A DNA stretch of 64,000 nt from Trichoplax adhaerens (lineage: Eukaryota > Placozoa > Uniplacotomia > Trichoplacea > Trichoplacidae), in assembly GCF_000150275.1 (NCBI RefSeq), contig NW_002060946.1:4439035-4503034 (forward strand), read 5' to 3'. Shown here one piece after another: positions 11,289 to 28,720 of this stretch (within the stretch, counting starts at the first letter, position 1; each line of letters opens with the position of its first letter). The position numbers and the translations under genes are program-made. A model generated the notes under the pieces. It was not told where the DNA came from. It did no database searches and was given only the letters and a program-made list of their open reading frames with translations.

Positions 11289-13772
11289 CTACAATCTTTT
11301 CGTCGTAATATTAAAATTAAAATCGGTGGCATTTATAGCATTATCCAAGGCGGAAGATAGTAAAGTTTGAGTCTCAGCTTCTGTAAGAGAGATTTCGTTA
11401 CATACTGTTTGACAACCATTATCAACAGTAAATACTGGGTCTTCTTTCGAGTGCTCCAATAACGGGGTAAAATTACTATCAACCTTATATGGCTCTTGAT
11501 TTGACGCGAGATTCTCTTTAAGCGAATGGTGACAAGAATTAGATAATCCATATTTACCTTTTTCTTTATCACATGCTTCAAGGTCAACGGTATCGATGCT
11601 ATCTAAAAATTTCTGTAATTCTTCAACGTTGATGGTGCTAAACTGTGTTTGAGTGCCAGAATCAATCATATCAGCATATTCTGATAAAGTCGTTTGAACT
11701 TTGACGTCGAAATGGCGAGGTATATCTGAATAATTTAAATTTCTAGTACTTTGTGATGGTTCAGTATATATGCTTTTATCGGTTGCGGTAACGCCATTAA
11801 AATCAATATCATCAACAGTCAGATTATTATCACCGCTTAACGTCGAGGAGCAACAGTTGTTAAAGGTTTGTGGCGTTTGCGGTACTAGAAGTAAATTAAT
11901 ACCAAAGGAAAATCAAGATACAAGCTCAAGTGCATCCTGGTAAACGTAAATTTCATTATACTGACTCAATACAGTATACTGTAATAGCTTTTCGTATATA
12001 TATAAGCGTTCTTCAAGTTTTACAACATCTTTCACTATCTACTGAGATAAACATCAACTATAAAGCAATACATTACTGTATATCATTACCGAAATGAATA
12101 GTCTGATCCTCAGTATAGGCGTCACCTCCTAGTAAATTACATTGAACATCTTTGCTAGCTGATTGTCTGTCTTGCGTCTGAGTACAAGTGCTAATAACAT
12201 CAGCACTCGTAGTCTGGACATAGTCGTCTGAAATCGATAAGTAAGTCATGGAACATTTGTTCACCAATCTTTCAGTAGCTTCATCCCGGTAGGTCTGGAT
12301 TTGTGTCAGCGATGGTGTTTGTGTTCCATAAGAAACCAGCAGCCTGTTACTGCAATTACTATCGATACCTTCAGTTTGTGTTTCTACGGAAAATAACATC
12401 TACAAATGGGATACACAAAAAAATGTTAGTCTAATGCTACTATCCTTACCATTGTAAAAAAAATGATTACCGTTAGCAACTAATGAATAAATACATAGTT
12501 TACAAAACTTTTTTTAAAACAAGAAGAAAGTTAGCTACTTTATTTATATTACTTCAGAGGCAGTCAATTCATGATTTCCATTTTTATTGACCTCCTTCAA
12601 GACTGGTTGAGGTAGTATAGGGCGATATCGTGCACTTTTCAAATTTCCTGTAGAGGTAAAAAGATTCTTTAGAGGATAGCCCTATCCTTTCATTATCTCG
12701 TAATTACAACATCAAGATAGCATAAATAGTGGAGAAGCAGTACTGTGTTTCGTTTTGCCATTTAGATCTTTACAAGTCTATACCTGTACCAGAGTCTTTC
12801 TCGATGATATTGTCGTTCCTTAAATTTTCGTGTCTATAGTTGGTTGTAATAGTGAATGATTGCAAGATCATATGTTTATAAGAGTACAAGCATATACCAA
12901 GCTTACTTAGCAATTATATACAATAAAGTTGAATTGACCTTAACCATGACTTAAAGCGTGAATACGATAATAATAGAATTGAAATTGGCGAAATGCAAAT
13001 AGAATGATTCTAAAAATTTCATGATTTGATAACACCTTTGTGATTACTGTATTATTGCACATTTGCAAAATGGATACAGATTTATGCCTGCATTGAAATT
13101 GGACTTTAATAGCTATTGACAGTATTGTCGTAAAGATTTAGTTGGCATCACTTACGCTACATAATTCGAGTTGTTGCTTTCTGACATCTGATGAGATGTG
13201 CGCTTAAGGTGCATTAAGAGGGCATGTTTATTAAATTGCTTTTTGCAAGTCCCACACTGGAATAGCTTTCCACATAATTGTTGATGACGTTTGCAAACAT
13301 CGGCCATTCCGAAAGATTTCGTGCAATTGATGCAGTGAAATTTCTTTTCACCATGGATAGATAAGTAATGCTGTAGATATAGAAGATACTGGAAATCAGA
13401 TAGGTAATCTACCAAGACGTAGGATCAAGCTTGTTGAGCGCGAAATTAAATAAAAGTTACCTGTTTTACTTGTGAAAATCGATTAAAGGGTCTGTTACTA
13501 TCTTTACTTCTTGAGCATCCTGTTATTGGGCAATAGTAATGACGTTTAGGTGGTCCTTTATGATCATTCTTATGCTGGCGAGTGTTGTGGTGTGGATTGT
13601 AAACTTGGTTATGACTCAATCCAGTGGTTATTCGATGGATTTTAGCTAAGTGCATTTTCAAAGCGGAAGGATTGGAGAATAACTTGCCACATTTATCCAC
13701 AGGACAAAGAACGCGGTTCTGGATGACGTTCAACTCCTCTTCAGTAGGACATATCGTTTCGATTGATTCCAT
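11289..13772 (-). CDS. ATMIN: ATMIN/ASCIZ-like zinc finger with TQT (LC8-binding) motifs
   Basis: Five exons: 13772-13461, 13370-13156, about 12634-12553, 12399-12090 and 11884-11289, 504 residues. The N-terminal third has four zinc-finger-like units: CPVDKCGKLFSNPSALKMH, a second beginning CPITGC that runs across the exon 1/2 join into FSQVKQHYLSIHGEKK, a C2HC-like FHCINCTKSFGMADVCKRH, and FQCGTCKKQFNKHALLMHL. This matches the ATMIN finger block closely. The rest is disordered and carries five TQT sites (ETQTEG, GTQTPS, CTQTQD, GTQTQF, ETQTLL) plus variants VQTT, VQCN and CQTV. In vertebrates such sites bind dynein light chain LC8 (DYNLL1), whose gene ATMIN activates; ATMIN also acts in ATM signalling. 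Exon 3 (RYRPILPQPVLKEV) has an uncertain acceptor: the better pyrimidine tract lies 20 nt upstream, but only the one used keeps frame. Confidence 0.9.
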
Positions 13773-19583
<5,811 letters not shown>

Positions 19584-20993
19584 GGCATTAAAGATATAAA
19601 TAAAACCCAACACGATAATTAATTAATTTTAATTAATGCTCTGGGACTTATATCACTGTATGATTCAATGTACTTGATGTGTCATGTGTTATTAACGATA
19701 TTTACCCCGCATTGCATTATCACCTATATGTTATCAGCGTTTATATTATTTGGGTAGTTCTACGTTGATCAAATCTACCTTCGAGTAGAAGATAATTTTC
19801 TGCATGGAAAAAAATTATGATCAAAGTTGAAAAAATTTTTGTGTATAAGAATTTTATGAACCAAGAGTATTCTTTACAAGATCGATATTTATATTAATTT
19901 GCAAACAGATCATAAAGCATATTTAGAATTAATAGATGTCTACCCTGGCGGTTTGTACCACTGCTAAAATACCAACTGGACCCAACTGTATCTTAGTATT
20001 ATAGTATATATATACGAGTATAAAGAAAGAATTCTCTTCATAAATTATTAACGTTAAGAAATTTACTGGTTATGTTTTATTAATTGCACATATAAAAATG
20101 CGGCACGATTTTTGCAATATATTTTGTATGTACGTACTTGATGATATCGCTTCTTACTATATATCATAGCGACTCGACTTGAGAAATATCTGAAATAAGT
20201 ACGATACAGCCCAGAATGGTAGTGATGTTAGCAGTATGCGCTTGTGTATTGAACGTAAGATGACCTGATAAGCAAGTAATGACTAGAAAAACAAAAAAAT
20301 TACGCTGCCGAACTTAAGAGAGACTGTGTAGCTCACTTTATTGAAATTAACTTATACTGATAGTGCTACTTCTGCAAGCAAAATTTAGAAACAGCAAACG
20401 ACTTTCTAGAGCAAGCTATGATACCCGTATATGTACATAATGATGATAAGATGCAACATCATGTGCTACAGGTACATAGAATTATCAAGACCTAAGGTCG
20501 TATGTTTTTAGCTGCATCTCAAACATTTCAATGCATATTCATAAAATAATACAAAATGTATACCTTTATTACTTATCTCTTCATTTTTCTTATAAAGCAT
20601 TACAATATGCTCATTTAGAGTACGAGTATACATGCTTTAATCTCAAGTGTTTTTGTCATAAATCCGATTTAATGAATAAAAACGTTAAGAAATTATTCTG
20701 TAAGTCACCTATTTGTGATATATCCTTCATGAGTAAATTATTCAGAGATACCAATAGTTACAGCCAATTAATATAAATGTAGATAGCCAAAGCCTGTGTT
20801 TAAGTTTTAAGTAGTAATATCGATACATTATATATCTACTGTACAATGGGAAATTTAGTACAAGCTATACTGACGGAATGCTGCTAATGTATAAATCTAT
20901 CGAAACCTGTATTTCATTCACAAACGATTTACCAAAACAGCATTATCAAAGTTGTAATAGCTTATTAACTTAAATTAATGCAGCCAAGAAAAG
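19584..20993. other. intergenic between convergent genes
   Basis: 3' flanks of SLC66A2 (+) and WDR59 (-). An open frame at 20531-20776 has no homology signal that I recognise and starts in low-complexity AT-rich DNA. Nothing else supported. Confidence 0.5.
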
Positions 20994-23900
20994 CTATTCG
21001 CCAATATTTACAAAATTATAGTCTTCGCAACAACAACCACAACCTAACGCACAACAATTATTGCTTTCGAACCACTTCTTTAAATGATGATAGTGACCTC
21101 CATGATTGCATTTGAAGCAAAAAATGGATATCCCTGCATAAATATCATAGCAGACTAATTAAAAGGGTTTTCAGAATTGTTTAAAATTACGAAAACTATC
21201 ACATCACGTTCTCTATTGTTACGCACCTTTTACGTGACCATTGCAAACAGAACACCTAAATTGGTGATGCTTACAATCCTTACAAACAGTTTCGTTTGTT
21301 CTGTTTACTTCGTGTGGAACTAAGAATTCTGCTTGGATGCAATAAAAAATACGATAATATGAAATATCTTAAGCATGTTTTTATTTGCCATTTTGAATTA
21401 TTTCGTACCCAAACTGTTGCCACTATCTTTCTTTAAATATTTCATAATTTCAGCTCTAGAAATTAAAAATCCCCAGCTATACAATATGTTAGAGTAGGAT
21501 TTGATGAAAGAAATGTATTGTTTTCTTCTTGATGGATCTAAAAGGCAACATTGACGCTTAGACTGATCCTAAATTGCAACAGAAATTTCGATATTGTCAA
21601 TGAACTAATATACTCGTATAATAAGAGCGCTTAGTAAGAACCTTACAACAGTATAATTTAAAGAAGTACGAGTAGCTGGCTAGTCTATCATTACCGATGA
21701 AATGTATCCGGTTCCCCCTAGTAAACAAATCATCATTGCTAATGTTTGGACATCCCTTAAATTGATATAGTAATCAATTCTACAAAAATTGATATAAACG
21801 AACATTAACGTTACGCATCATGAATTTAAACGACAAATCATTTAAACTACGTCTACTCACAATGACATTACTAGCTTCCTTCCAAATGGATGAACATAGA
21901 AAGGAGAAGACCAGGGATCAGATTCATCAAACGACAGATTATTAACGGTAATTTCTGATAAGATCGACCATGTTTGGATCAAATCACTCCTGCCAATCAG
22001 CTCAGCCAACTGGATGTTTGCCTTACATGCTTCAGATGTATATTTTTCATTATGGAGTAATCTAAATATATACGGTATAGTTTAAAGCAGACTTAAAAGT
22101 GGTTTGCCTATCGAAGAGTAATACTATTTCATTACGATGTTTTCCGTAATAAAATAATAGCAATTACTTAATACAATTGAAGGTTCCTTAAATTGATACA
22201 CCACCGAGCAATTAAACTAAAGCTACATCCTAAATTCAGTCAGTAGTATGAAACTTACTTGTAATCCTTTCCTAATTGCTTGTTGACAACTTCTAATTTT
22301 GTTAAATCACTAATTGCCACCATAAATTTTAAGCGAGATTCATTGGAAACACTTCTCTCTAAAAATTTTGGCTGATACAAAAAACTGTTAGTGTATTTTA
22401 AACTTATTGACATCTACTAGCACAACATTATTACCAAACACCTATACTTTTAAAGTCTAGTCTACAATGTTATGGCCTTGTTATATCATTTACGTTTGAA
22501 GAAACAGGTTCAATATTTTCTACATGAGATGGATTTTGTCTATTTTCCAAAGTATCACTACTATGGCCTCGCATGATGTGCTTTTGTGATTTTTTAACTG
22601 GTACTGATACTTGTCGGGAATAAATAATAGAGTTTCCATGCTTTCGAATTGGTTCAACCCTAATATTAATTTACATAGAATGTATAAATAATGAAGTTAT
22701 AGCTATAGATTAATTACTAGTGCTAATAATTTCATTATTAAATAACTAAGGTACAATATTTATTAATCATTTACAACGCTAGATAAACGAGATTATTCTA
22801 TCATGATTACTAACTCTGTATAGCTTTCCTTAGCTCTCTTTTCAGATTCTTCAGAAAAGGGTCGATGAAAGCTAACAAATAGACCTATTAATAAATTTAG
22901 TGAAAATGGCTTAGTAAAAGAAATCATCATTGATTTTCGATAAGGTAGCAGTGCTCGCATACAACCTGATGAATTAAATCTACCACCGCTTGTTCTAGCT
23001 GGTGGAACACGCGTGGATGGATCAGGTGGCTTACCGGGATCATCACGACCCTAGCATTGTAGTATTATTGAATAATTCCTTCACTAAGTTTTGACTGCCA
23101 TTAAGAATACATTGGCAATTAACAATTTTTTACATACTATTCACTACCAATAAAACACCTTACCGATAGAAAGGAGTAAATTTGATTAATACATGCTTCA
23201 AGGCAGTTTCTACCCATATAATTTGCTGCCTCTTCATTCAGAGACTGTACACGGAGCAAAATGAACAGCATTTAATATACAATTTAAAATGAATGAAAAG
23301 ACGCTAGTCAATTTGTCGTACCGTTGACAACTGGCCCTGCAAATTATTAGGAAGAGTAGTAGGGTGAACAAATTTTATCCTTGGTGGTGCACTCGGATAG
23401 TGTTCCGGAAAATTGATATTAATGCTGACGGTGAATTCAGTGTACTTGCCAGTTACTAAACAGCTACGATTTTTAAAATCCTACGAAATAGGAAGAAAAT
23501 AACATTGAAATTGAAGTGATCATGTCGCTATAACCTAATTTCGATATGAAAAAATATTTAAGCCTTAAGTTTAATACATACCTGTAGTACTTTTAATGGC
23601 TGATAACTAGTGAAGCATATGTTATTGTATTCTTGATCGAATGCTAACTGTCTCTGCTGTGATATCGAGCTTGATTTTCTGATTTTTGAACGGTGATCAT
23701 TGCTTTTATCAGTTACAGAATTATTTGAATACTGGTATTCCGACGAAGTTTCCTTTTCTGGACCGATAAACTTCTAACAATATAAAACTTATTATACTCA
23801 TGCCCGAAATAGACTATACCATTGGTAAGGTATTAACTGATTATAATCAATACAATTTAGTAACATTACATTATGTCTAAAATATAAGATACTCACTGCG

Positions 23901-26900
23901 ATCATTTCTTTATCAATTGTCCATAAACGTAAAGCTCTATCGGTAGACCAAGTTACCAATGTGTACTTATCACCTAGAACATAGATATATTAATTAAGAT
24001 ACTAAATACTATAGCAATCTAAGGGAAGCATCATACAATATTGATACCTGAAAAATTGAAAGGATAACGCCATCTGAAGTCAACGATGACACCATCATAT
24101 CCTTCAAAGGCATAAATAGGCGCGGGTTTCACGTTATTCGAAAAGCTAGACACATTCCACAAAAGTAAATTCTGCTCAGATATGGATGTCGGCATTGATG
24201 CGGTTACTAATCCATTTTTGAACGGCTATCATTGAAATTGATAATTGACATTATTATCAGCAAAGAAAATTTCTCTTACAAGTAGTCAATCATACCGTAA
24301 AACGAGCTCTCCAGACTGCAGCTGTATGTGATAAATTATGAGTTGTAGTCAAGTCTTTCGAAGTATCCCAAATCTAGTTTATGAATTACATAGACAGGTT
24401 CTATTGTCAAGATACATCCAATAAATCGTGAAATTGTATGTGCATCTTTGATGTAAGATCATGTAACCTAAAATAGTTACAAGTTCAAAGTCTAGTTATA
24501 CAGTACATGTACCAACCTTAACACAGCAATCTTGACCGCATGAAACTAGTACGTTGCCCTGATTATACTTCCAATCTAGGCCGTGAATTTTCAATGAGTG
24601 TGCAGTTACGTTTAATAAAGGGCAATTGCCTTTCTAAATAAACAATCGATCAATCAATTTAGAACAACATTTCTCCAGCGTCGATAAATGAATGACTGTA
24701 GTACTATTTTGCTTAATAACCCTGTTATCCCATATACGAATTGCTGCATCGTGCGCAGTCGCCATAATATTGGGATTACTTTTATTCCACCGCACTTGAG
24801 AAATTCCGGCTGTAGAAGTTCAATTACAAAATTACAAAGAATCAAGGTGAATATTTAAAACAAGTAGTGTTTAAATACTTTTAACTTTAGTATTATAATA
24901 AGTCACGAACTTATGATTCGTGAATCTAAAAACAAGCAGCATTGTAACTTCGCATGGACTTACTATGTGTACATAACTTTGATACAATTCGATACTGCCT
25001 ACAGATATTAACCAAAATAATCACATTAGCACCAACTACAACTATTAATAATTTGTTTAACAGCGATAAAAACTATTATTCGTATTTGTTTAAATTATCT
25101 CGATAAAACATATTCATGCCTAGTATCCCAAATATAGACGTAGCCATCCATTGAACTTGTCGCTATAACGGAACTTTCAGCGGGCGACCAATCCATATCA
25201 CTGATTATAATTGTTGGTATTAAAAATTTGGTGATTGTAGTTCATTAATGCAATCTACTCTGCTATTGTTACGAAAAATAACACTGCAATTAAATAGCAA
25301 CATCCTTTATTTATTATCGTTAAAGTTATATACCTAATTACACGCGTGTGGCCTCTTAGGATACCAACTTCTTCGAAAGCACCATCAGTAAGTTCGGCAA
25401 TGACAACCTTTTGATTCAACTAAATTAGGAAAGATATAAATAAAATTAAAAAACTTTTACTTCAACATGTCATGTATCCGATGATGCTAAATCCTTAATT
25501 TAGCTGGCTATTTCTATTAATTGTTGAATGAAGGAAAAATTAAATACCAGGAGAGCCATAAAATTACGAGAAGTCACGTGAGGGTTCCATTCCACATTGC
25601 TAACATCGAATTTACTAGGTCTTGTCCATGTAGAAACAATTTTGTCTGGTTCATCTAAATCCACCAAGGCTATTAGTCGACGCCTAAATATTAGAACAGA
25701 GCTTCAATATGCCGCGTTATACCCAATAAATTCTGATTATAAGGCTTTTTATAGCATTTCACTAATCATTGCCTAAGTCTAATTTATAAGATAAATCTAC
25801 TGCGTAATTTGGCTGCTGTTGAAATATCGCTATGAGCAAATATTTGTTTTTAATTAAATTGCATAAATTGAAATTGTTAACATGAGTAGTTAGATCCTTT
25901 ATGAAAATCGTAAAAGGCAGTTCTAAGTCAAAAACTATTTAGACATTGTTGCAGTAGCATGAAAGTACAGTATATTAATTTATCATCACACGGGTAAATT
26001 CTCAAGCAAATAGACTTTGCTTTAAAGACATCGAGATTATCTTAGTTAGCCTTACGATGCTAATGCAGCTCGAGCTCCGCTCCCATCAATGGCCATTGCA
26101 GTTGCCTGACGATAGTTCAAAAGCAGATGCATTTATGATATAAAATGCCATTAGGTCACATAATTTATTTATCGTCAATAATTTTATTGTCCCTTATTTT
26201 ACTTATAAAGATAATGTAACGATTAGAAAATTGATTTATTGCTAATGATTAGATTATAATATCGGACTACTACTAAACTAATTTTAAAGATTTTAAAGTA
26301 ATGATAAATCGTTCATTTTACTTTAATACACAATCATTTAGTGTTTACTCAATTTAGTATATTGTCAAATTGACTAACTATGACATGTACATTTGTAACT
26401 ATCTACTTAGTAATTAATATTAATTCACACTTGCTGCATGAAATGCAACGGTAGTCGTTAGTACACGTAACACCAAATGCATGTTAATGTACAATTGCAC
26501 ATTTCATTTAATAAATTGTGGTGGCATAGCTCATGATTTGATATTTCAAATGCAATGTTGCAGTTGGATTTTTCTATAGTACAGATCATCATAAGTATTT
26601 TGACCACACAAGGCGCATCATAGTGGTAAGAATCATTTCCTCAATGCAATTGGCTATAGCAATATTGTAGTAGTCAGCTTTCCAAAGTAATATACAGTTA
26701 ATTTATAAATTTTCTATTTGCAATAAGTCTTAAGATAAGAAAATTTCTACTATTGTAGTGTACTGTTTTATATGGAGCTTAATTTGACCATCAAGAATAA
26801 TACTCAGTAAATTGCGAATAGTAAGCGTTGCTTATCGATGTCCAACCAACTGCTTAACTGATCGAATGATCGACAGATTAATTATTTTGTTTTAATCCTT

Positions 26901-27020
26901 TAAAACAATGGCAAATCTCTTGGTCCTAGCTCATTCTTGTAAAGTAAATTTGCCAAATTATCATTCCCAATTAATCATTCTACTTACGCGAATATCATGC
27001 TTGCAAGTAATAGGCTCCAT
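20994..27020 (-). CDS. WDR59: WDR59, GATOR2 complex subunit
   Basis: I traced 22 phase-consistent exons from ATG at 27020 (exon 27020-26988) through 26105-26056, 25683-25548, 25419-25334, 25200-25120, 24998-24964, 24809-24721, 24633-24517, 24373-24296, 24225-24048, 23973-23897, 23773-23582, 23480-23322, 23244-23164, 23050-22815, 22659-22494, 22371-22259, 22061-21861, 21779-21695, 21568-21409, 21328-21227 and 21133-20994: 864 residues (human 974). Domain order: WD40 propeller (GHTRVISDMDWSP, SQVRWNKSNPNIMATAHD, KIHGLDW), RWD domain (DFKNRSCLVTGKYTEF to PRIKFVHPTTLP), LRDVQTLAMM alpha-solenoid, and a C-terminal RING-like zinc domain rich in Cys/His (CSVCNGHVKG, CNHGGHYHHLKKWF, GCGCCC). GATOR2 relays amino acids to mTORC1 at the lysosome. 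One intron (after 25120) uses a GC donor. The middle linker is shorter than in human. Confidence 0.95.
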
Positions 27021-27720
27021 GGTCGCAACGTATAATCTACAATAGGAGGAATATAATCAATCGCTCAGACGCTTAGTCCCATGTCGTATTCGTTAACGCG
27101 AAAAGTAGGTAAAATGTAGAAATTCAAAAAACACATTTGTAGATGCATCTATAAGCCGGGAGTTGTATAATGATTAATCTAGGAAACTAATGCAACGTTT
27201 ACCTACATTGCTATTCTCTAGCACGAATTAGATCAGATGGTCAAGCAGTGTTGCATGTCTTGCAAAAATACATTACAGTGTACTATATACCTGTATAACC
27301 TGTGTGCTTCTCCTACTATGTATTTGCGATGTTGTAAAATAGTGTAACACTTATCTTACTCCATGAAGACAGTACAGTAATAGCTGATCTATTACGATTC
27401 CTATCAGCTAAATATTCAAAATCTTACTATTCCATCTATTAATTGTAAGAATATTTTGATGAACTTGTATCTAATTGCATGATGATGTAACCTTCAAGTA
27501 CTGTCGATGTAAACATTGTGAACATGGTACAAGAAAATGTTCTAGTCCTGTGTATCTCTATTTATCCGTAGTCGAGTTGATACTTACAGTATTTACTTAT
27601 TTTGCCCAAGACGGTAATAATAACTGCTGTATTGCAATTCCTACAGAGTAATCAGAATTATCGGTATTCCCTTTATTTTAAAATTAGTTTATCCGATTTC
27701 TTGAAGAGCTAAACTCCGCA

Positions 27721-28280
27721 TCATCCACGATCAATAACAACATCAACAAAGTTCACAATGGTAGCTTACCTATGTACGAGTAGACTTACCCAATCAATCT
27801 TTTGGACTACCGACATGTATACAGTACGGTAACAATTTGATATGACTCAGAGGTAATAATCTGGATGTACTGAGGCCAATAATCTCGTAACTAAAGCTGT
27901 CTTGAAAGGCTGACAACGATAAGGTAGAGAAAAAAGTGGGTGATCGATATTCGAAAATTCTTATTCCAGGTTAGCTATGACTATCCAACGCACCACAGAA
28001 TCATCCACGATCAATAACAACAACAACAAAGTTCACAATGGTAGTTTACCTACTGTACGAGTAGACTTACCTAATCAATCTTTGGACTACCGACTTGTAT
28101 ACGTATGGTAACAATTTGATATGACTCAGAGATAATAATCTGGATGTACTGAGGCCAATAATCTCATAACTGAAGTTGTCTTGAATAGCTGACAACGATA
28201 AGGTAGAGAAAAAAGTGGGTAATGGATATTCGAAAATTCTTATTCCAGCTTAGCCATGACTGTCCAACGCAACCTCCAAT
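27721..28280. repeat. 280-bp tandem duplication (two copies)
   Basis: TCATCCACGATCAATAACAA starts at 27721 and again at 28001. Both copies run through GGACTACCGAC, CTGGATGTACTGAGGCCAAT and GGTAGAGAAAAAAGTGGGT with only scattered substitutions and small indels, so the duplication is young. Confidence 0.9.
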
Positions 28281-28495
28281 TAATCAACTTGGCTCCAGCG
28301 TCAGCTACAGTATTACGTACAGAACGCACCGTACCATCGATGTACTGTACACTGTAGTCTTATAGTACGCTGTCAAAGTTACAGTATAGGATATCAATTT
28401 TGACTTATTGTCTGACGTTAGACTGCCGTATATAGCCTACCGTATGAGATACGATACGCCTGAAGTAGTTTCACTGTTTTCTAGTAAGCTCCAGC

Positions 28496-28503
28496 TGACG
28501 TCA
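28496..28503. promoter_or_regulatory. CRE-type octamer TGACGTCA
   Basis: A perfect palindromic CREB/ATF site about 220 bp upstream of the RABGGTA start codon and in its probable promoter. Similar GACGTCAC/GACGTGAC sites precede lysyl-tRNA synthetase in this window. Function is inferred from motif and position only. Confidence 0.4.
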
Positions 28504-28720
28504 TCGTGGAAAATACATCTTGGCCAAAAGACTGGTGTTGACTGTCAATTTTCACATTCAGCGTTACGCTATTTACTATGATTCAAATCGAAATAGATTG
28601 ACATTCTATCATCTTTGCTCTATCTTCCAGAAGATCGATCAAGACGTCGAGGGCAAAACTATCATTCCATCGGCTTCTATCTGTGGAATTTTCAGCTATT
28701 AAGGCAGCTTCTAGCCAAAG

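Larger units (their letters stand above)
27021..28720. other. WDR59/RABGGTA divergent intergenic region
   Basis: Shared upstream DNA of WDR59 (-) and RABGGTA (+). It contains a 280-bp tandem duplication (27721-28280), CTGTAC-type motifs near 28320-28390 and a perfect CRE octamer at 28496. An open frame at 28520-28702 overlaps the presumed RABGGTA 5' UTR and is not supported as a gene. Confidence 0.55.

Noticed and set aside
20531-20776. 81-codon plus-strand frame after SLC66A2
   Set aside because: No domain, no splice partners, AT-driven composition.
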